A stretch of DNA of 64,000 nucleotides, taken from Botryotinia globosa. Its lineage: Eukaryota > Ascomycota > Leotiomycetes > Helotiales > Sclerotiniaceae. Position numbers and translations under genes: made by a program. The notes below the pieces were generated by a model. It was not told the origin of the DNA. It saw nothing but the letters and a program-made list of their open reading frames with translations, and did no database searches. Shown here piece after piece: positions 23,501-37,199 of this stretch (position 1 is its first letter; each line of letters begins with the position of its first letter). The DNA is taken from the NCBI GenBank assembly GCA_014898425.1, contig RCSZ01000012.1, positions 248,001 to 312,000 of the forward strand, in the 5' to 3' direction.

Positions 23501-24388
23501 CCGAGGCCCATTTGAATCATTTTGCCAATATACTAAAAAAAGAATTCTGCCTGAGCTAAAAAATATATTTAGAATTTAGAGGTGTATATATATTAAAATA
23601 AAACTTTCAATTCAGTATAGAACTTTAAAGAAATTGATAAAATAGAATAAAAAGTGCTATTTTTATTAATTAGAATTCAAGGAATCGATTGATATAATTC
23701 AAAAATTAATAATTTATCACTTTTCTTTTCATTTTATTAATTCTTTTAAGATTGTGTACTGAATTGAATAGTTTTTATATAAGTTGAGAATTAATTAATA
23801 ATTAAATATAATCTTTAAGGTATTAATAAAAGATATTTCGAAAATTGAAGTTTATCAAAGTAGAATTAAATATAAATTTTATTTTCGAAATAATTCAAAA
23901 AGATTATATAAATTAATTCCTTGAATTTTAATTAATAATAAAATCTCTTTTTATTCTATTTTATTAATTTTTTAAGGTTGTGTATTAAATTGAATAATTT
24001 TTTATATAAACTGAGGATTAATTAATTATATAATCTAAATAAACAAAATAAAAATTCTTTATCAAAATTCTTTTATTTATAATGTAATAGTTTGTATATA
24101 ATAAAAAAACTATTCAAAAAAGAATATATATTAGAATTAAAATATTAGTATATTTCTTATAAAAGATTATAAGATAAAATTTAAAATTATTATAATAATA
24201 TTAAGATTAAGAGCTTTCCAATGGTATAATATTATTTATAATATTATTATATTCTATATAGTTCTATATAATACAATTTTCCTTTTCAAGATTTCTATAT
24301 ATATATTATACAAATTATAGAGATTCGTTTTGCATTAGGCAGAATTCTATTTTTAATATATTGGCAAAATGATTCAAATGAGCCTCGG
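23501..24388. mobile_element. MITE, family 4 (888 bp, TA-flanked)
   Basis: The terminal inverted repeats are about 52 bp and nearly identical: left CCGAGGCCCATTTGAATCAT, inverse of right CCGAGGCTCATTTGAATCAT, continuing through TTTTGCCAATATA and GAATTCTGCCT. TA at 23499-23500 and 24389-24390. The interior is A+T-rich, with internal repeated motifs (ATTAATAAAA, AAGGTTGTGTATT/AAGATTGTGTACT). It begins only 40 bp after the family 1 copy and ends 267 bp before the first in-frame ATG of the kinase gene. Confidence 0.9.
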
Positions 24389-24655
24389 TACTCGCCCCAG
24401 CCAGCTCTGTCGTCACTTGCAAGCATCACAATGCATCGTCTCGAAAGCGGTTTAGTCGCCTGCAACACTCATGCGTGGGCGGCTGACAAGTACAATCTTT
24501 CAATAACTGTCACTTCATGCAAAAGTCTTTGAAGTCTATACCTAGCGAGGAATGCCGTGCAATAAACGCTTTTCTTGCGGGCTTTGTCGCAAGTCCAACA
24601 CAATTTACATCCTTCCAATGATTGCGGGGTCGTACCTGGCAAGGTCGTCGAATTT

Positions 24656-27516
24656 ATGGATAACTTTATCTCCAAAGATAATGCCCAAATTTTGGAAGGT
24701 TCGGCGTCTAAAGCTATTTCGAAACAATCCCAAGGTTCCATCGAGAATGGAGCGACGGTGGACGAATCTCCCGCTGCATGGCTTTCTGTGGGAGATAGTG
24801 GGGTACTTAGTGCTGCCACACAGGAAGGTGGAATGACAAAGACCGAGGAAGATGAAATTCAAGCGATGAAGGAGAAATTTCCGGGACTTGGGCGGTTTTT
24901 TGCCGTCAAACATTGTAAAGCAACGCCTAGTAACAGTGTTTGGGAACAATTAAAGCCATCAAATGCCTGGCTGCAGCCTGCAGAGAACACCCCGGATTGC
25001 GAAGGCGATCTCACATCAAAAATGGACGCGGCTCTAGGGAAGTCAAAAAAATCACAGAAAGTATTGGACAAACGTCAAAACCAAGAAGTCCTGGTAACAA
25101 AAACTGATGAACAGGATAATATTGAAAGCAATTCTGAAAGAGGCACACTGGATCCAAATAAAACGGTATCTACTACCAAGAGATTTCCCGTACGGGATGA
25201 AACGTTGTGGAAGGCGTATAAACGTCCATATCGTCACTTAGACGACCTTCTGGCAGCGAAACCCGATATACCATCAGGCGCTTCCATACTTGGCTTGCTT
25301 CATTTGGCGGAGTACTCGATCAAGCAAGCAGATACGTTTCTCGATAATTTAGAACGGCCAGATCTAGCTCTGGAGAAGTGGGTCACGGTGAATATTACAA
25401 TAAACAGTACTATACCCCATAGCGATGGTTACAACTCACTCAGGAGCGATCCCGGGCTTCTAACCAGATATAATATGTTGAAAAAGTGGCTCATAGACAA
25501 AGACTCAACATTCGAAGAAGCCAAAAACATTATCAGGGGCGACAATTGCAAGAATGGCCTTCAATCCTTGCTAGCACAACCAGTGAGCTTTGCAGATGGA
25601 GATAACAAAGCAGTCTCAATCAACATTGGGGAAGAAAGATGGCAAAAACAAGACGACGCCAAGTTGGGGAAAGAGAAGGATGGAGCTGCAGCTTCAGCAT
25701 TGCCCGATGCTAATGTTTGTGAAATTTCGAGCGAAAATAATATTTCTACAGTGCATGGTCAGTCTTATTCCTTCAAATTCTCGGATGAGTTTACAATTTT
25801 CTACCCATGCCATATTAGAACATGTCCAGAGCATCAAAGTGGCTTCCCTTCTCAGCAAATACTCATGCAACACTATGTCCATTCCCACGGTGAAGCTTAT
25901 CATCTTTGCGACTATCCCTCATGTCAATCACAAATAGGCACTGCTATTGCATTAGGGTCCAAGTTCCGTTTCCTTCGGTCAGATTTTCGTGCGTCACAGA
26001 TTAATTACAGAACCCACCTCCGAGACTTCCACAAAGAAGACATAGGATTATCTTCAAAGTTATCGGCGGAAGAAATAGAGGGCCTAAGTACATGTAGGTT
26101 CGAGGCAGAATGGTGGAGATGCCAAAGTTGCTTGAGAAAGGTAGTCGTGGGGAGCGAAGGGTATAGTTGCACATTTTGCAAAACTATCTGCGAATCGGCA
26201 AGAATTTTGGCGAGGAAGACGAGATTTGGGTTTGGCGGCTTGATTGGTAGTGAAAGAGTGATCTCTAGTCCAAATGGAGCTATACCCCCTCAAGCTTCCT
26301 ATCCTTCAGGCGATTTGGATGTCTCAGATGAGCCAAAAACTGTTGTTTGTGGAGAAACTCGGGGTTCCGAGGATTCTGCAATATGGTGTTTTTCTGATCC
26401 ACCGCCTACTCTATCACCTGCAATAACACTCCCCCTACCCAAACTTGAAATGGCACGGCGGGGAATATCGACCGAAAATATTGCAACAGAGCGAAGGATT
26501 TTGCTTCAGAAGCTGTATCTGGAATGGATCAAGGCAGCTTATATGATCTAAAAGTCTGCCCGTCGCCCAGGATCCCTCATCAAGATGACATCATCGAATA
26601 TACTCATAAGGAATATACCAGCAACAAAGTAGTTCCACTCACTACAATCAAACAGTTAGGACATGGATCTCTTGGAATCGTTGATGCAGTTCGTTTCAAT
26701 GACAGAGATCATAATGGTTTAATTGCTCGAAAAATCATTCGTCTCCCCAACTTCTCGCGGAAAAAGCTATTGCCTCTGATCCAACAAGAGGTGGCAGTTC
26801 TTCGGGGGCTCTCTCATTGCCATATCGTCAAGGTTATCAGCACTTATGAGACAATCAAAGCTCCTCGGCAATTTGGAATTCTCATATCTCCAGCTGGTGA
26901 CGAAGATCTGGGTCATTTTCTTGAACGAGTTAGTGACAGTGATTTTCCAGAAGAAGATATGAAGCTGCTGAGTGGCTGGCAATGTTGCCTTGCTTCTGCG
27001 GTATCATATATTCACTCTCAGAATATCAGACACAAGGATATCAAGCCAAATAATATAATCTGCAAGGACGATCAAGTCTATTTGACTGATTTCGGATCTG
27101 CCCACCAGTTCAGTGCAGGTGTCACAAGTTCAACGGAAGGGCCTTTAGTCGGCATCACGAAAATGTACAGTGCGCCCGAAGTAATCTCAGATGATCGAAG
27201 GGGCCGACCTGCTGATATTTACTCCCTGGGGTGCGATTTTGCAGAAATGGCTACTGTAGCTGATGGCGAACGCATCGAGGATTTTCATGAATACAGAAGC
27301 CAGCCAATACCAGATGAGCCTGATAGAATGACCTACGTTTATTATGCGACTTCACATATGATAGGCCCATGGTTTAACGAGTTGGGAGATTCATGGATCG
27401 CCTCACTCCTTCAAAACATGCTGGCTTTCGATCAAAAATGTCGCCCGACAGCTGACGTTCTTATTGAAAATCTATTGCAGCATTATGGGTCCTCTAGTTG
27501 CCTGTGTCAAGTATAG
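24656..27516 (+). CDS. Zinc-finger and protein kinase domain protein
   Basis: About 934 residues from exons 24656-26514 and 26571-27516. The two long frames are joined by a proposed 56-bp intron (GTATCT...GCCCAG) that fits the frame exactly. Residues about 381-515 contain C2H2-like and Cys-pair motifs (CHIRTCPEH, MQHYVHSH, HLCDYPSC, WRCQSCL, CTFCKTIC). The C-terminal kinase domain (about 640-900) has a glycine loop GHGSLG, Lys in LIARKII, Glu in QQEVAVL, HKDIKPNNI catalytic loop, DFGSA, SAPEV and ADIYSLGCDF, so key catalytic residues are present. Such proteins are common and lineage-expanded in filamentous fungi; target unknown. The frame is open upstream of the ATG to 24566 and reads like protein (LHPSNDCGVVPG), so the true start may lie upstream, in or beyond the MITE. 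Confidence 0.75.
26515..26570 (+). other. Proposed intron in the kinase gene
   Basis: Donor AGCT|GTATCT and acceptor CGCCCAG|GATCC. Removal links LLQKL directly to IPHQDDIIEYTHKEY in frame. The alternative is that a frameshift separates two ORFs that overlap by 28 bases (26524-26551). Confidence 0.6.
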
Positions 27517-28740
27517 CCTTCCTCGATATCTCGAGCATAAGGGCGTGATATCCTAGCTCCCAGAGATATGGTTCTCGGGAACTTATTGATCGGCACCTTC
27601 GTCATAAACACATTTTTGGAAATCTGTTCCCCAGTCGGGATTCGAATCAAAGCCTCAGGACGAAGCAGGCTATGTTAATCAAAGGAATATATTCTATTTG
27701 CGGTGTTAGATTCAACATGCTGGAAGATGAAGTCATTCTCTTGATGAAAGATCGTATGATTCAATTAATACATGAACCAACGATGATTTTCGCGGGTTCA
27801 ACTGTCATCCGAGTCGTTTACATCCGCAAAAACACCTCATATCACCCGCAATAGCTTCATCGACAGACCCCGACCCTTCAGTGCTATCCGAAAATTCATA
27901 TCATTCGTATTACCATTCATTCAAGACTCTTGAAAGTTGGCGTGCCACAAACAATATTCCGGGATCTTGAGAGGCTTGATGGTACAAGAGCCATCTAACT
28001 CGCTAAGGGCTGGACTGGATGCATGGAACAATGGAAATAACGTTCTTTATGTGCAGTGGTTTGGTATGTCTGCAGTGATCGCCACAAACTTGATATCATA
28101 TATCGGGCATGAAAGATTAAACCCGGGAAGTCTTCACCAGCGGTTCGTAGATCAACTGATATTAAAGGAGCGATGTCTGATAATCAGATTAGAATGTCTT
28201 GTTCGTTAAATCACAAACACCCTTTCATGAACTCTATTGGTACTGAAGCACCAGGTTGCTTCAAAAGATACGTGCATGTTCTTTACCCTACCAATCCAGT
28301 AGTTAGAGATCCTGATATGACTACTTGGATATGAGATACCGGTATCATAAGTAAGGCAAAGACTAGTTGTGCAACGTGTTGATTTGAAATGGCAGCAGAA
28401 TGGTTGTAATAAGCACACGTTGGAACCAGCGTAGGCAATAGTATTTCCCGTATTCCGTATATAGATAAGTTTAGTAATATATATCGAATTTTTCGAAATA
28501 TATATATAGTATAGAATTTAATGTTGTTGGAAATAATCAATATCAATTTAATATTAAATATTATTAATAAGATATAGAAATATAAATTTCTAATTAATAT
28601 GAAATAAATTGAAATATATGGATTTGAGATTATCTCTAGATTTCAATGATATCAAATCTTATATTCAATTGAATTATTATTAATTGATGATAAATTATTC
28701 ATATTATCAAATATTTTGATATTTTTGAAAATAAATATTA
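27517..28740. other. 3' flank of the kinase gene, grading into the A+T-rich block
   Basis: No gene supported. Ordinary composition to about 28.44 kb, then an abrupt change to A+T-rich sequence. Short frames at 27672 and 27937 have no family features. Confidence 0.5.
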
Positions 28741-28870
28741 ACACTAGCCGTCGGGGAAAAAGAATTTTTCAGACCGTGAATTCGTAAAAGCTTTTTCTTT
28801 TATTTCTTTAATTTTTATGGGGGCTAACCCCCAAACCCCCGATCCTCGCTACGCTCGAGGTTTAATTATA
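28741..28870. repeat. GC-rich palindromic patch in A+T-rich DNA
   Basis: A perfect hairpin GGGGGCTAACCCCC at 28819-28832, followed by AAACCCCCGATCCTCG and CTACGCTCGAGG (inverted CCTCG/CGAGG). The start ACTAGCCGTCGGGGAAAAA resembles ACTAGTCATTGGGGAAAAA at 44262, suggesting a dispersed repeat. Confidence 0.6.
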
Positions 28871-28917
28871 AATAATAATAATCTGCTTACATAAGGAATT
28901 GTAGTTATCCTCCAATA

Positions 28918-29402
28918 ATACTAGGGGCCTACAAGCCCTCGGACCTTTTACTTTTTGAGAAAATATTATATAATTATATTTATAATTATAAAAATCTAAA
29001 AAAGAAATTTTATTGAAAGCTTGCAAACGAAGTCAATTTATCTTTTTTTATTTAGATTTTTTAATTTTATTCAGATTTTAGTGGGTCACTTTACATCAGA
29101 TCATTAATTATACCACTAAACTACGAAAGCTATAGTATTAAAATAATTTTTGTTGATATTAGATCAGCTATATTCAATATAAACCTTTTTTAATTGATTA
29201 TATAAGCTCTAATTATATATATACTATTTCAACTTCAATCTTTTATTAAAACCTTAGTTTTGAAGCTAGCAATATAAAAAATATATTATTTGAAAGCCTT
29301 TAATTTCTTATATATAGTTACCACTTTTTTTGTTTTTCATTCAATTCATATTAGCTTAAATAAGTTGATTTAAAAGATTCTATTATTAATTCAATTATAA
29401 TA
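28918..29402 (-). repeat. Dispersed repeat R, copy 1, with tRNA-like A box
   Basis: Begins at the GC-rich hairpin end (AGGGGCCTACAAGCCCTCGG) and shares most of its length with 38452-39402. On the minus strand GCTTTCGTAGTTTAGTGGTA (29111-29130) looks like a tRNA 5' end with a perfect polymerase III A box (TAGTTTAGTGG, consensus TRGYNNARNNG). No good B box. Possibly SINE-like. Confidence 0.6.
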
Positions 29403-29665
29403 CTAAGAATATTATAAAAGATTTATGACTAATCGGATAGCCCGGCCGGAAAAACTAAGCTCCAACCAATAGAAAGTTTCGCACATTACTTATAATTAAT
29501 CAGAGGGAACCTTATATATACCAATTAACAAATTTGTCATGGTTATAGAGATATATGATTACATAATACATGAGTACAAAAAAACTTGACTTGCTTCTTA
29601 CGAATTCATTAAAAGATTGTTTTTATACATTTAATTATTTTGAGAATTCTAAAAATGATTAATAA

Positions 29666-29939
29666 TATTAGAGTAGAGAATAGCAATAAATCAACTTTAG
29701 ATATATTTTGGAATAAGACTTTTCATTACTTTTCTAAAACTATTGAAAGCATACAATTTTATACCCAGCGAATTGACTTCGATACGAAAACCCGAGATTA
29801 GAGATTAAATCTTTAAGATATCTCAAAAAAGAAAGGAGTTTATAAAATATTCTAAAACAAAGAAATCTATAATACAAAAAGAGCTCGAAGATCTCCCATT
29901 ATATAATCTCATATAACTTATAATCTTATAATCTTAACA
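29666..29939 (-). repeat. 3' LTR of the gypsy element (274 bp)
   Basis: Direct repeat of 37200-37473 with equal length and no indel. Starts TATTAGAGTAGAGAATAGC (TGTTAG before RIP) and ends AATCTTAACA. All differences I compared are C/T or G/A transitions. Confidence 0.95.
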
Positions 29940-32200
29940 AAGCTTTCTTTTTTTATATTTCGTATCCCAAGAAATAATTTGTTTATATTCCATAAAATAA
30001 AAAGTGATTTCTTATCATATTACCCGCAATTCCTAGTTATTATAAAAATAAAATTAAAAACATTCCTATATCTTCGCGAAAAATAAAAGAAAAGAAATTC
30101 CTATATCTTTTATATTACAAACAATTGAAATAATAAATATAATATTCCTTATATATCTTATTATCTTATCGGCAGATTATCAAATACCTTATAAAACTAA
30201 CTCTTTTTTCTAAATGATATAATTATTTCAATAATATATCCCTTCTAATTAATATACAATTTATTATAGCTATTTTTTTATTTAATAATATTCCATTTAT
30301 TATATTATATTCTATTATCAATCTATTAGATTTAATTATTCCTATTTATTTATATTATTTTAAATATATCACTAATATTTCGATTAATAAATTTTGTTAT
30401 TTTGAAAATAGCTTTTTTGTTTTCTATAATTATTATTATTATCAAAAGAAATTCTATATATCAATACCAAATCAATATATTTCCAATATTAATTTTATAT
30501 ATCAAAATCATATATATTACAATACTATTTTTAAAAATAATATTAAAAAAAAAGCAAACAATAATACTATAATTTAATAAAAAGAATAATATATGAAAAA
30601 TATAGAGACTTTTTTATATAAAAAAGCTAAATAAAAGGATATTTATAAATCTTAATTAATAAGAGAACTAAGTCTTTTGATAATTAATAAACTGGATTGA
30701 TTTGATAATCTAATAGAATGTTTTATAAATTCTTATTATTTCATAGTAGATTATTTATCATTTAAATTTCGAATATATTTTATTAATATTTTTGAGAATG
30801 TAAAATGTTTTGCTTTCTTTGGATATTATTGTATTGAAATCTATTATTAATTTTATATTTTTAATAAATTCGAATTACAAAAGTGAATTTCTTATTTCTA
30901 TAATATATCCTTGTATAATCCTTATAAATATTCTAATTATATTACTCTCAATCTTTATATTTATAATACTTATAATTTCTATATCTCTTATATTTATATT
31001 TACAAAGTCCAATATATTTCTAATAATAATAAGAATATTAGATTTTATTCCTTTTCAAATCATTTACAAAATACTAAATATTTCTCTTTTTTATATTTAT
31101 TATATATTATACAAAAAATATAGAATCAGATTTTCTGAAGTATTTCTTTCCTTTTCCAAATCGAATAATAATGAATATCAAAATGAAAATAAAAAGATAA
31201 ATAATAAGAATTCTTAGATTTTCTATCAAATTTCTATTGCCTTTTTATATATAATTATTATATCTCAATCCAAAAATAGTATTCGAAATATATTATATAT
31301 AATATATTACAAAATTACTATTAATTTGTTAATTATACTTTATTATTCAATTTCTTTTATTCCTTTTTCTATTTATAAAACTTCTCAAATTATTTAATAC
31401 AAAATCTTATTGCCTATTTCTAATAATATATTAATATTTAGTTATTACATTCCTAGTTCTAAAAAAGGTTTGTTTTTTGATTCGAAAACTTTTTATTTTA
31501 ATCGAAAAGTTTATATAAAAGAATCTAATAATCAAATGAATTCTTTTAAAAAGTTTTATCGAATTGATAAAGATTTTGATTATTAGTTTAAAAAACTGCA
31601 AATTATAATCATTTAATTGTTATTTAATTAATACAATAATAATATTAAAGAAAAAGATTTCTAAAACTTTGAAAATAATGATATAAATATAGTTAAAGAT
31701 AAAATTATTTTGCTAAATATAAAGGAAATATATAATAATAATAAAATAAATATTATTGACTTTGGGCATTCTTTTTCCCCATCAAACTTTTTAAAATAAT
31801 AATATTGAAGATCTAATTCTATTATAGGATTTTTTAATTGTATTAATATAACAACAATTCCCTAATATTGTTTGTATATTAATTTAAAAAGAATTTTTAT
31901 GAAAAATAAAACATTATAAAAAACTTAGTATCAATCTTATAAATCTAATTCTAATAAGAATTCTATTAATATTAATTCTGAAACTTACAAATTAATATTA
32001 AAAATATATAAAAGATAATAGTAAAAGTTGATATATCTAATAATAACCTGTAGTATATTAATATCTAAGAAATTGTATTCTTATTCTTATCAAAGTAAAT
32101 AATTATGAAAAGAAAAGAAATAAATTCAATTTCGAGAAAAAGATAGTTTACTATCAAATATTAAATAGGATTTTATTATATTATAGTTTTCTTTTTTTTT
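29940..32200. other. Unassigned 2.3-kb segment inside the gypsy element
   Basis: Lies between the end of the chromodomain and the 3' LTR. No gag-pol similarity seen. On the plus strand one frame stays relatively rich in charged residues around 31.45-31.80 kb (FYFNRKVYIKESNN, NIVKDKIILLNIKEI, NINIIDFGHSFSPSN), with stops at TAA/TAG that RIP could create from CAA/CAG. A 135-codon hydrophobic frame at 30810-31217 is probably compositional. It may be an extra antisense ORF, a captured gene fragment or a nested older insertion. Confidence 0.4.
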
Positions 32201-35200
32201 GAATTTTATATTAATAATTTTTTTTTTTTGTTATATTCTTCCAATATTCTTTTTATATTATTGAAATCACAAAAAACTTCCCATATATCTTCTATTGATT
32301 AATAACCCTTCCATCAAACTAAATATTGAAAGCTTTTTTTTCTTTTTCTATATATTATAATTTATTTCATTTTATATTCAAAATGATTATCTATTTCTTT
32401 TAATAATAATAGATTTATAATATTCAATTATTTATATCATAATTCTAATAAAAATATATAAAAAATATTATAGATTTTATAAATTAATAGTAATTTAAAT
32501 TCATATACTTGATTATTAGTTTTTATATTTATTATTAAAAAAAAGCTTATAAATCTATCTGAAAACTTCTTTTTCAACCAAAATTATTTAATATTCCAGA
32601 TACTCAATATTACTTTATCTTCAATATTATATCAATATAAAATCACATTTTCCATTTTATTTATTTTATAATTAATAATTATTTATTATAATTCTTTGAA
32701 TTTCTCTTTCTTTTTATTAAACAAAGTAATTCATTTATATATAATTAAAACTCTTTTTATAATATCGATATCCTTACTAATATAATTAAAAATAAATAGA
32801 AATCTATACATTACTTAAAAAGAAATAGTATTTATAATACTATACCATATTATATTATATATAAATTCTATAAATAATAATAATAATATCTAATTATCTT
32901 AATAATAATTAATATAATAATTAATATAATAAATCAGATTCTAATTTTGCCTTTCTATTTAACCATCAATTTGCAAATGAAATATTATCGAAAACTTACA
33001 TTGTATTCTCAAGTAAAACAAAAAACTATTCCAAAATTTATTTGCAAATTGTAATCCTTTATTTGAAATAATATCCTTTAAAACCCCGAAATCTTTGAAT
33101 ATACTCTATATCAACATTTATATTAGTTTTAACAATATAATTAATTTGATTATAGAAATATATTGAATAAACTTTATAAATTTATTTATAATTATTAGAA
33201 TTATATTATAAATATATTTGCCTGATTTTGATAAGAATAAATCTATAATGAAATCCATAATTATTTCTTTTTAAAAATTATAAAATATAAAGAAAGCTTG
33301 TAATTCACTATATAATTTATACCTTTTGATAATAATTTATTAGTATATCACACATATTTGAATATAACTTTTAATATCTTTCTTTATTGAAAACCAAAAG
33401 TATTTTGATTTTAAGACTTCAAATATTTTTATAATACTCCAATATCTATCTATAGGATTATTATAATAAGCTTTCAGAATTTCTATTTTCAAAATAGAGT
33501 TTAGCAATATATAAATATTTCTATAATATATAAAAAGCCTATTAATATCTATTTACTAAAATAAAACAATTTCAACAGAATATAACCTTTAATTCAGATA
33601 TTCTTTATTTTTCACAAAACCATTATTTTGCTGGAATTATAATAAAACAAATCTCATTATCTCAAATATTAATTCAAATATTATTTCGTTTTTTATTAAA
33701 ATATAAATTATTCAATAAAATATCGATTATTTGTAATCAATTTCAATTAATAAATATAACTATTTACAAAATAATAAACCACACTCTTCCCTTTATAAAA
33801 AACCTATAATATTACACAAAAACTTCATCTTTTCAATAAAAATACTTTGAAATAATTTTATTATTATTAATCTATTTTTCAATTTATTTTGAAATATAGG
33901 CAATATATTATTAATATCCTTTGCATTTATTATATAATCTAAATAATATAATAATCCATTAATAAGATTTAATTTTCCTATTCTATACTTTATTTCGAAA
34001 TCATATATTATTAAAACTTCAATCTATTTAATTTATCAGCTATTCAAACTTTTTTTTATTATAAAGTATTGAAATATATTATAATCCAATATAATTATAA
34101 TAATATATCAATTATTTATTATATAATAATATCATTTTACAAAAGCAATATATATAACCAATAGCTTTTAATTATAAATAAAATATTATTGTTTTATTGA
34201 AATTAACTTTTTTAAATAAAATATAATAAGATATTATTATTGAATCAATACTTCTAAAATCCTTTTAAAAAATAATTGAAACAATATACAATCTAATATA
34301 AACATTGATATATCAATTTCAAATATTATATAAAATAATAAATTAAAATATTGAAAAATAAAAGCTAAGATAAAAGCTTCTTTCAATACTTCAAATACTT
34401 TTTAGATTTTATTTATCTATTTGAATATTATTATTATTTTTCTCTTATAAATGTCTTTTATTAATATAATTATATTATAAACTATTATTAAATAAACTCT
34501 AATAAATTAATAATAGAAATTCGTAAAGCTAAAAAACACTTATATATCTCTCAAACTATTTAATATAAACTACTTAATAATAATCTGAATCCAACTAAAT
34601 TTTATAATTATATTCATAATCGAAATAACAAAATCTAAAAATTCAATTTTATTAATATAAAAAACACATTTCTTTAATTTAATATAAAACTTATATTCAA
34701 AAAGTTATATAAAAACTTTTCGAATATTCATTGTATATATAACTCAATTTTTAAAATAAATAAGAATATTATCAAAATATATTATACAGATATTATTTAT
34801 TAAATCTATTAATATTTGATTTATATATATCTAAAATATAATTAAAATATTAATCAAATTGAAAAACATTACTTTATATTTATATTAATTATATTATATA
34901 CAAAACACTATTTTCCATTTATTTTCTATTCGAATACAAATATAATAATATATATTTCTCAAATCTAATTTGATAAATATAATATTTTGTTGAAAGCGAT
35001 TTAAGAATTCATTAATAAAGAGCAAAAGGATTCTATCTTTTTTTATAATTTGATTTAATTTTCTATAATCAATATATAATCAATAGCCTTTCTCTTTCTT
35101 AAGAACAAATATAATTAATATCTTTACAAAATTAATAAATCACTTTATTCATTTTTTCTTTTGATATTTATCTAAATATTTTCATAATATTATAGATTTT

Positions 35201-37199
35201 TATTTTGATAGAGTATAAATTGAATCCTAAGGAAATATTAAATCGAATTTAAAATCAATACAATATTCTATTAGATAATAATCGAATAAAAAACTACTTT
35301 TGTTTTTTGAAAAAGCATTCTTATATTTCTTAAATTTTTCAAAAATAATAAATAAAGAAAATATAAATATCAAATAGTTATCCTTGTTTTTCTAAAATAA
35401 CACCCAATCTTTTAAAAATATTATAAAAACTTGAACTCCATTCTTCATTTCTTTATAAAACTTTTTTGTTAGAATTATTTTTAGATTATCAATTTAGAAT
35501 TGATATTAAAATAATATCGATTTCTAATCAATATTAGAATTAACTCTCTATAATCAAAAAAGATCTAGGATTATATCTATCCAAAATAAATCTAATACTA
35601 TTAATATAAATTCATAAATATAAATCCTTTATTCCCTTCAAATATCTTTCATTTCAACAAAAAAGATATAATCTCTATACAATACTATTATAATATTATT
35701 TGCAAATACAAATAGGATTCCTTTCTAAAAAGGTTTCTAATCCTATTCAATATATTTACTTTATTGAATAATATTAACTTGTACCCCTAAATCAATAAAG
35801 CATTGAAATACTATTAACTTGCTTTCTATATTAAAAATCATTATAATTATAAATATCATTCATCCTTCCTTTTAAAAACCTAATATCAATAGAACACTCA
35901 TTATTATTATTAAATCTAAATATTTCTTATATAAATAAATTTGGAAAATTTATTGTTTTGTAAATAATTATTTTTATTATAACTTTTATTACAATATCTA
36001 TATATTTGAAATTTCTAATAATAAATAGTATAATATCCCTTTTATTGATATCAAAAATATTAAACTATTTATATACAATTTATATACAATAAATAAACAA
36101 AAAATCTATTAATTTTATTCAAAGTATATCTTAAAAATTGATTTAATCCTTGATTTTTATTATTTGTATTTATAAATCTATTAACTCTTTGATAAAAATA
36201 TTTATAAAAGTTTCTATCCCAAATTAAAGATTAATTATACTTTCGATTACAATACAACTTCTCTATTTCGAATTTTTGATATAGCTTGTTTATATTTTCT
36301 AATCTACAAATTTGTTTTATAAGATTATTATACATTTCGAATTATTATAGAAATTCAATTATCCTTTGAATTATCTTAAATAAAAACCTTGATAGAAATC
36401 TCTTTTTCCAAATACTATCTACTTCTAAATCGATATCTTCTTCTAATTTTTTTAGATAAATAATAAAAGTATTTATAGTTTTACCTTCTTTTTACTTAAT
36501 ATATATCATTTTCTAAATTGATAATTACTATTGGGATTCTTTATTTATAATTATATTATATATATATTCTTTGAAATCTTTTCAATTTATTTATTTATTA
36601 ATTGATTTGCCTTTATATTGATATTATATTATTAGAAATTATTTTTCGAAATATTAAATAATATAATATATTTTCTTTTTGTTAATTACAAAATAGTATT
36701 TTTTATTGAATCAAAATATAATTTTTATTTGAAAAAAAAAGTTTTTTGTATTTTTGATATTTTTTTCTTTATATTATTTTAATTTTTATAATTTCAAAGG
36801 TTTTCCTAGAAAAAAAGTGAAATTCTAATAGATTGTATTTGATATAGATATTAGATTATTATAAATAATTAGAATTGATGTATATAGAATATTATTTATA
36901 GTTATTTTGTGGGTTTTTTTTATAATTATTATATCTTTTTATATTTCTTGGAATTGTTAGATTAGGATTATATTTTCTTTATTGATTAATTATAATAAAA
37001 TCGTTTATATATTGATATCAATATTTTGTAGAAATTAATTGATATCTCTATCTAATTAGAATAGGATTATATTATACAATTTTATATCTATAATAATACT
37101 AAAAGTTTTTCTTATAAAAACTATAATAATATCAATAATTAATTGATAAATAAAGTTTTTAAAATTGATAGATTATTTTAAAAAAAAAATGAAAAGAAT

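Noticed and set aside
28819..28860. GC-rich hairpin patch as mitochondrial DNA inserted in the nucleus
   Set aside because: The style resembles GC clusters of fungal mitochondrial DNA, but no mitochondrial gene sequence adjoins it and similar patches end nuclear repeats here.
30810..31217. 135-residue hydrophobic protein
   Set aside because: Ile/Leu/Phe/Tyr-only composition is expected of random A+T-rich DNA; no family feature, and it lies inside the gypsy element.
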